In this document: piece after piece, positions 62,722 to 64,000 of the stretch
Layout of the letters: each line of letters starts with the position of its first letter
Numbering within the stretch: position 1 is the first letter of the stretch
NCBI GenBank assembly: GCA_041890495.1
Contig: CP169086.1
Span: forward strand, 620,001-684,000
Source: Escherichia boydii
Lineage (GTDB): Bacteria; Pseudomonadota; Gammaproteobacteria; Enterobacterales; Enterobacteriaceae
Reading direction: 5' to 3'
Length of the DNA stretch: 64,000 nucleotides
Notes under the pieces: generated by a model
What the model saw: the letters and a program-made list of their open reading frames with translations, nothing else
The model's database searches: none
Told to the model about the DNA's origin: nothing
Program-made: the position numbers and the translations under genes

Positions 62722-63684
62722 ATGCCTGATAGCCATCGCGTTTACAGCTACTCCGCCGTCCTGATGGGCTCACCCATTCTCCTGAAACTCTTTTCCCACG
62801 ATGAAGCCCTCGCGTCCCGCGTGTTTCGCCTGATCAAACAGTATGAAGACCTGCTCACCGTTAACCGCGCGCACTCGCAGGTGATGGACATCAACCATGC
62901 CGCCGGCCAGCATCCGGTCACCGTCAGTCGGCCAGTGTTTGATCTGATCCGCTGCGCAAAAGCGGCAAGCCTTTTCAAGGACAGCGCTTTTAACCTGGCT
63001 ATAGGTCCGCTGGTGAAGCGCTGGAAGATTGGTTTTCAGGGGGACAGCGTTCCGCCTGCCGATGAAATCGCGTCGCTGCTGGCGATAACCCGTCCAGAAG
63101 ATGTCCTCCTTGATGAGGCCAGCAGCAGCGTGTTTCTGACCAGAGCGGGGATGGAGATCGATCTGGGGGCCATCGCCAAAGGCTATATCGCCGACAGGGT
63201 GCGTGATTACCTTCGTAAAGAGGGCGCTGAGCTGGGGCTTATCAATCTCGGCGGAAACATTCAGACGTTAGGCTCGCCGGAAGGGGGCTGGAGCGTCGGG
63301 CTGAAAAAACCGTTCGCCGGTGACGCGCTGATCGGCGCGATGACCGTAGAGAACCTGTCCGTCGTGACGTCGGGAACGTACGAGCGCTACTTTGAGCAAA
63401 ACGGCAAGCGCTATCACCATATTCTCGATCCGCGCACCGGATATCCGCTGGACAACGAGCTGGACAGCGTGACGATTGTTTCGAAAGACTCCATCGACGG
63501 CGATATCTGGACCACGCTGATGTACGGCATGGGGGTAGAGAAGGGATGTGCTGCCCTGCGCGCGCGCCCCGATATTGAAGCAATCTTTGTGACCAAAACA
63601 AAAGAAGTGGTGTTCTCCTCAGCACACCACTTCCGCTTTACCCTGCTGGATAACGACTACCGCGTTACTGACAGTATTGCTTGA
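62722..63684 (+). CDS. apbE: FAD:protein FMN transferase ApbE, cytosolic form
   Basis: 320-residue flavin transferase that moves FMN from FAD to a threonine or serine of FMN_bind proteins through a phosphoester bond. Unlike the lipoprotein ApbE of Nqr/Rnf systems it has no signal peptide or lipobox, consistent with a cytosolic target, the neighbouring reductase. Motifs: EIDLGAIAKGYIADRV (about 150-165), LGGNIQTLG, VVTSGTYERYF and HHILDPRTGYPLDN. GAGG lies 9 nt before the ATG. It converges with and overlaps dcuR by 20 nt. Confidence 0.92.
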   Translation: MPDSHRVYSYSAVLMGSPILLKLFSHDEALASRVFRLIKQYEDLLTVNRAHSQVMDINHAAGQHPVTVSRPVFDLIRCAKAASLFKDSAFNLAIGPLVKRWKIGFQGDSVPPADEIASLLAITRPEDVLLDEASSSVFLTRAGMEIDLGAIAKGYIADRVRDYLRKEGAELGLINLGGNIQTLGSPEGGWSVGLKKPFAGDALIGAMTVENLSVVTSGTYERYFEQNGKRYHHILDPRTGYPLDNELDSVTIVSKDSIDGDIWTTLMYGMGVEKGCAALRARPDIEAIFVTKTKEVVFSSAHHFRFTLLDNDYRVTDSIA

Positions 63685-64000
63685 GCAAGCCGGTCTGCTC
63701 CGGCTGAAGACGATAGCGATACACCGGACGCCCGGTGGCGCCGTAGTGAATGCTGGTGAACAGAATGTTGATTTGCGCGAGCCAAATCAGGTATTTACGG
63801 CAGGACACGCGGGAGATGTTGACGGCGTTTGCCAGGTCATCGGTAGAAAACTCCGTTTCCGGGTGAGCGTCAATCCACTGGCAAATCGTGCGCAGCGTTT
63901 GCGGCGTTAACCCCTTCGGCAGCTTTTTACTGTCCGCCAGTTCCGGCGCCCCGCCGTGGATCAGCCGGTCGACGTCTGCCTGCTCATAGTACTGGTGCGA
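63665..64000 (-). CDS. dcuR: C4-dicarboxylate response regulator DcuR, C-terminal part (truncated by window edge)
   Basis: The last 111 residues of a DcuR-type regulator: KGLTPQTLRTICQWIDAH, then a helix-turn-helix FSTDDLANAVNISRVSCRKY, and the ending ...RPVYRYRLQPEQTGLLKQYCQ. Compared with E. coli DcuR most residues agree. The receiver domain and the sensor DcuS should lie to the right. DcuR activates fumarate and C4-dicarboxylate genes under anaerobic conditions, which fits control of the fumB, transporter and reductase genes. Confidence 0.93.
   Translation of the reverse strand, partial: SHQYYEQADVDRLIHGGAPELADSKKLPKGLTPQTLRTICQWIDAHPETEFSTDDLANAVNISRVSCRKYLIWLAQINILFTSIHYGATGRPVYRYRLQPEQTGLLKQYCQ

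Overview
The window is an enterobacterial chromosome segment with two different origins. From the left edge to about 8.1 kb (hisB-hisC-hisD-hisG-hisL, yefM-yoeB, yeeZ, yeeY, plaP) the proteins read, as far as I can recall the reference sequences, essentially as Escherichia coli. From sbcB (about 8.2 kb) to the right edge every conserved gene is a clearly diverged homologue with GC-rich wobble positions, REP-like repeats and a gene set typical of Enterobacter (cloacae complex most likely, not provable here). The simplest reading is an Enterobacter-like chromosome whose his region, and probably the O-antigen region beyond the left edge, was replaced by E. coli DNA. A chimeric assembly must be excluded first.

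Layout. 0-4 kb: 5' part of the histidine operon with its leader peptide and attenuator. 4-8.1 kb: YefM-YoeB toxin-antitoxin, YeeZ, the LysR regulator YeeY and the putrescine importer PlaP. 8.2-13.7 kb: sbcB, dacD, sbmC (gyrI), yeeA, tmaR and a gamma-glutamylcyclotransferase. 13.7-15.6 kb: a broken MATE gene (yeeO) between two inverted tRNA-Asn genes. 15.7-20.3 kb: an aminopeptidase P gene with an in-frame amber codon, amn and shiA. 20.6-26.4 kb: pagP, then an operon for an RND efflux pump with an acyltransferase and a 36-residue membrane peptide upstream. 26.6-30.8 kb: universal stress protein, P-type ATPase and erfK. 30.9-33.3 kb: tRNA-Asn, then nac with an NtrC site and a sigma-54 promoter, then cbl. 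33.4-38.2 kb: an accessory stretch (AT-rich unknown gene, frameshifted LysR gene, RidA-like protein, quinone-oxidoreductase-like protein, ChpS-ChpB-type toxin-antitoxin) ending at a fourth tRNA-Asn. 38.4-47.7 kb: the complete aerobactin locus (iutA, iucDCBA, shiF-like exporter) with a Fur box. 47.7-56 kb: mtfA, a DUF2256 peptide coupled to an iron-sulfur cryptochrome/photolyase, two LysR regulators, a tricarboxylate MFS symporter with a periplasmic binding protein, and a secreted serine hydrolase. 56-64 kb: fumB, a DASS dicarboxylate transporter, a three-domain flavoprotein fumarate reductase, apbE, and the 3' end of dcuR.

The genes fall into a few working units. The right end looks like an anaerobic fumarate module: DcuR would sense C4-dicarboxylates, the DASS carrier would import malate or tartrate and export succinate, FumB would make fumarate, the cytosolic OYE/FMN/FAD reductase would reduce fumarate with NAD(P)H, and ApbE would attach its covalent FMN. 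A perfect FNR palindrome lies in the long divergent intergenic region. The aerobactin block is a Fur-controlled siderophore system. nac-cbl is a nitrogen/sulfur regulatory pair. Four tRNA-Asn genes punctuate the accessory segments, but no integrase, transposase or CRISPR array is visible. Three genes are disrupted (yeeO, the aminopeptidase, one LysR gene), which may be real decay or sequence error.
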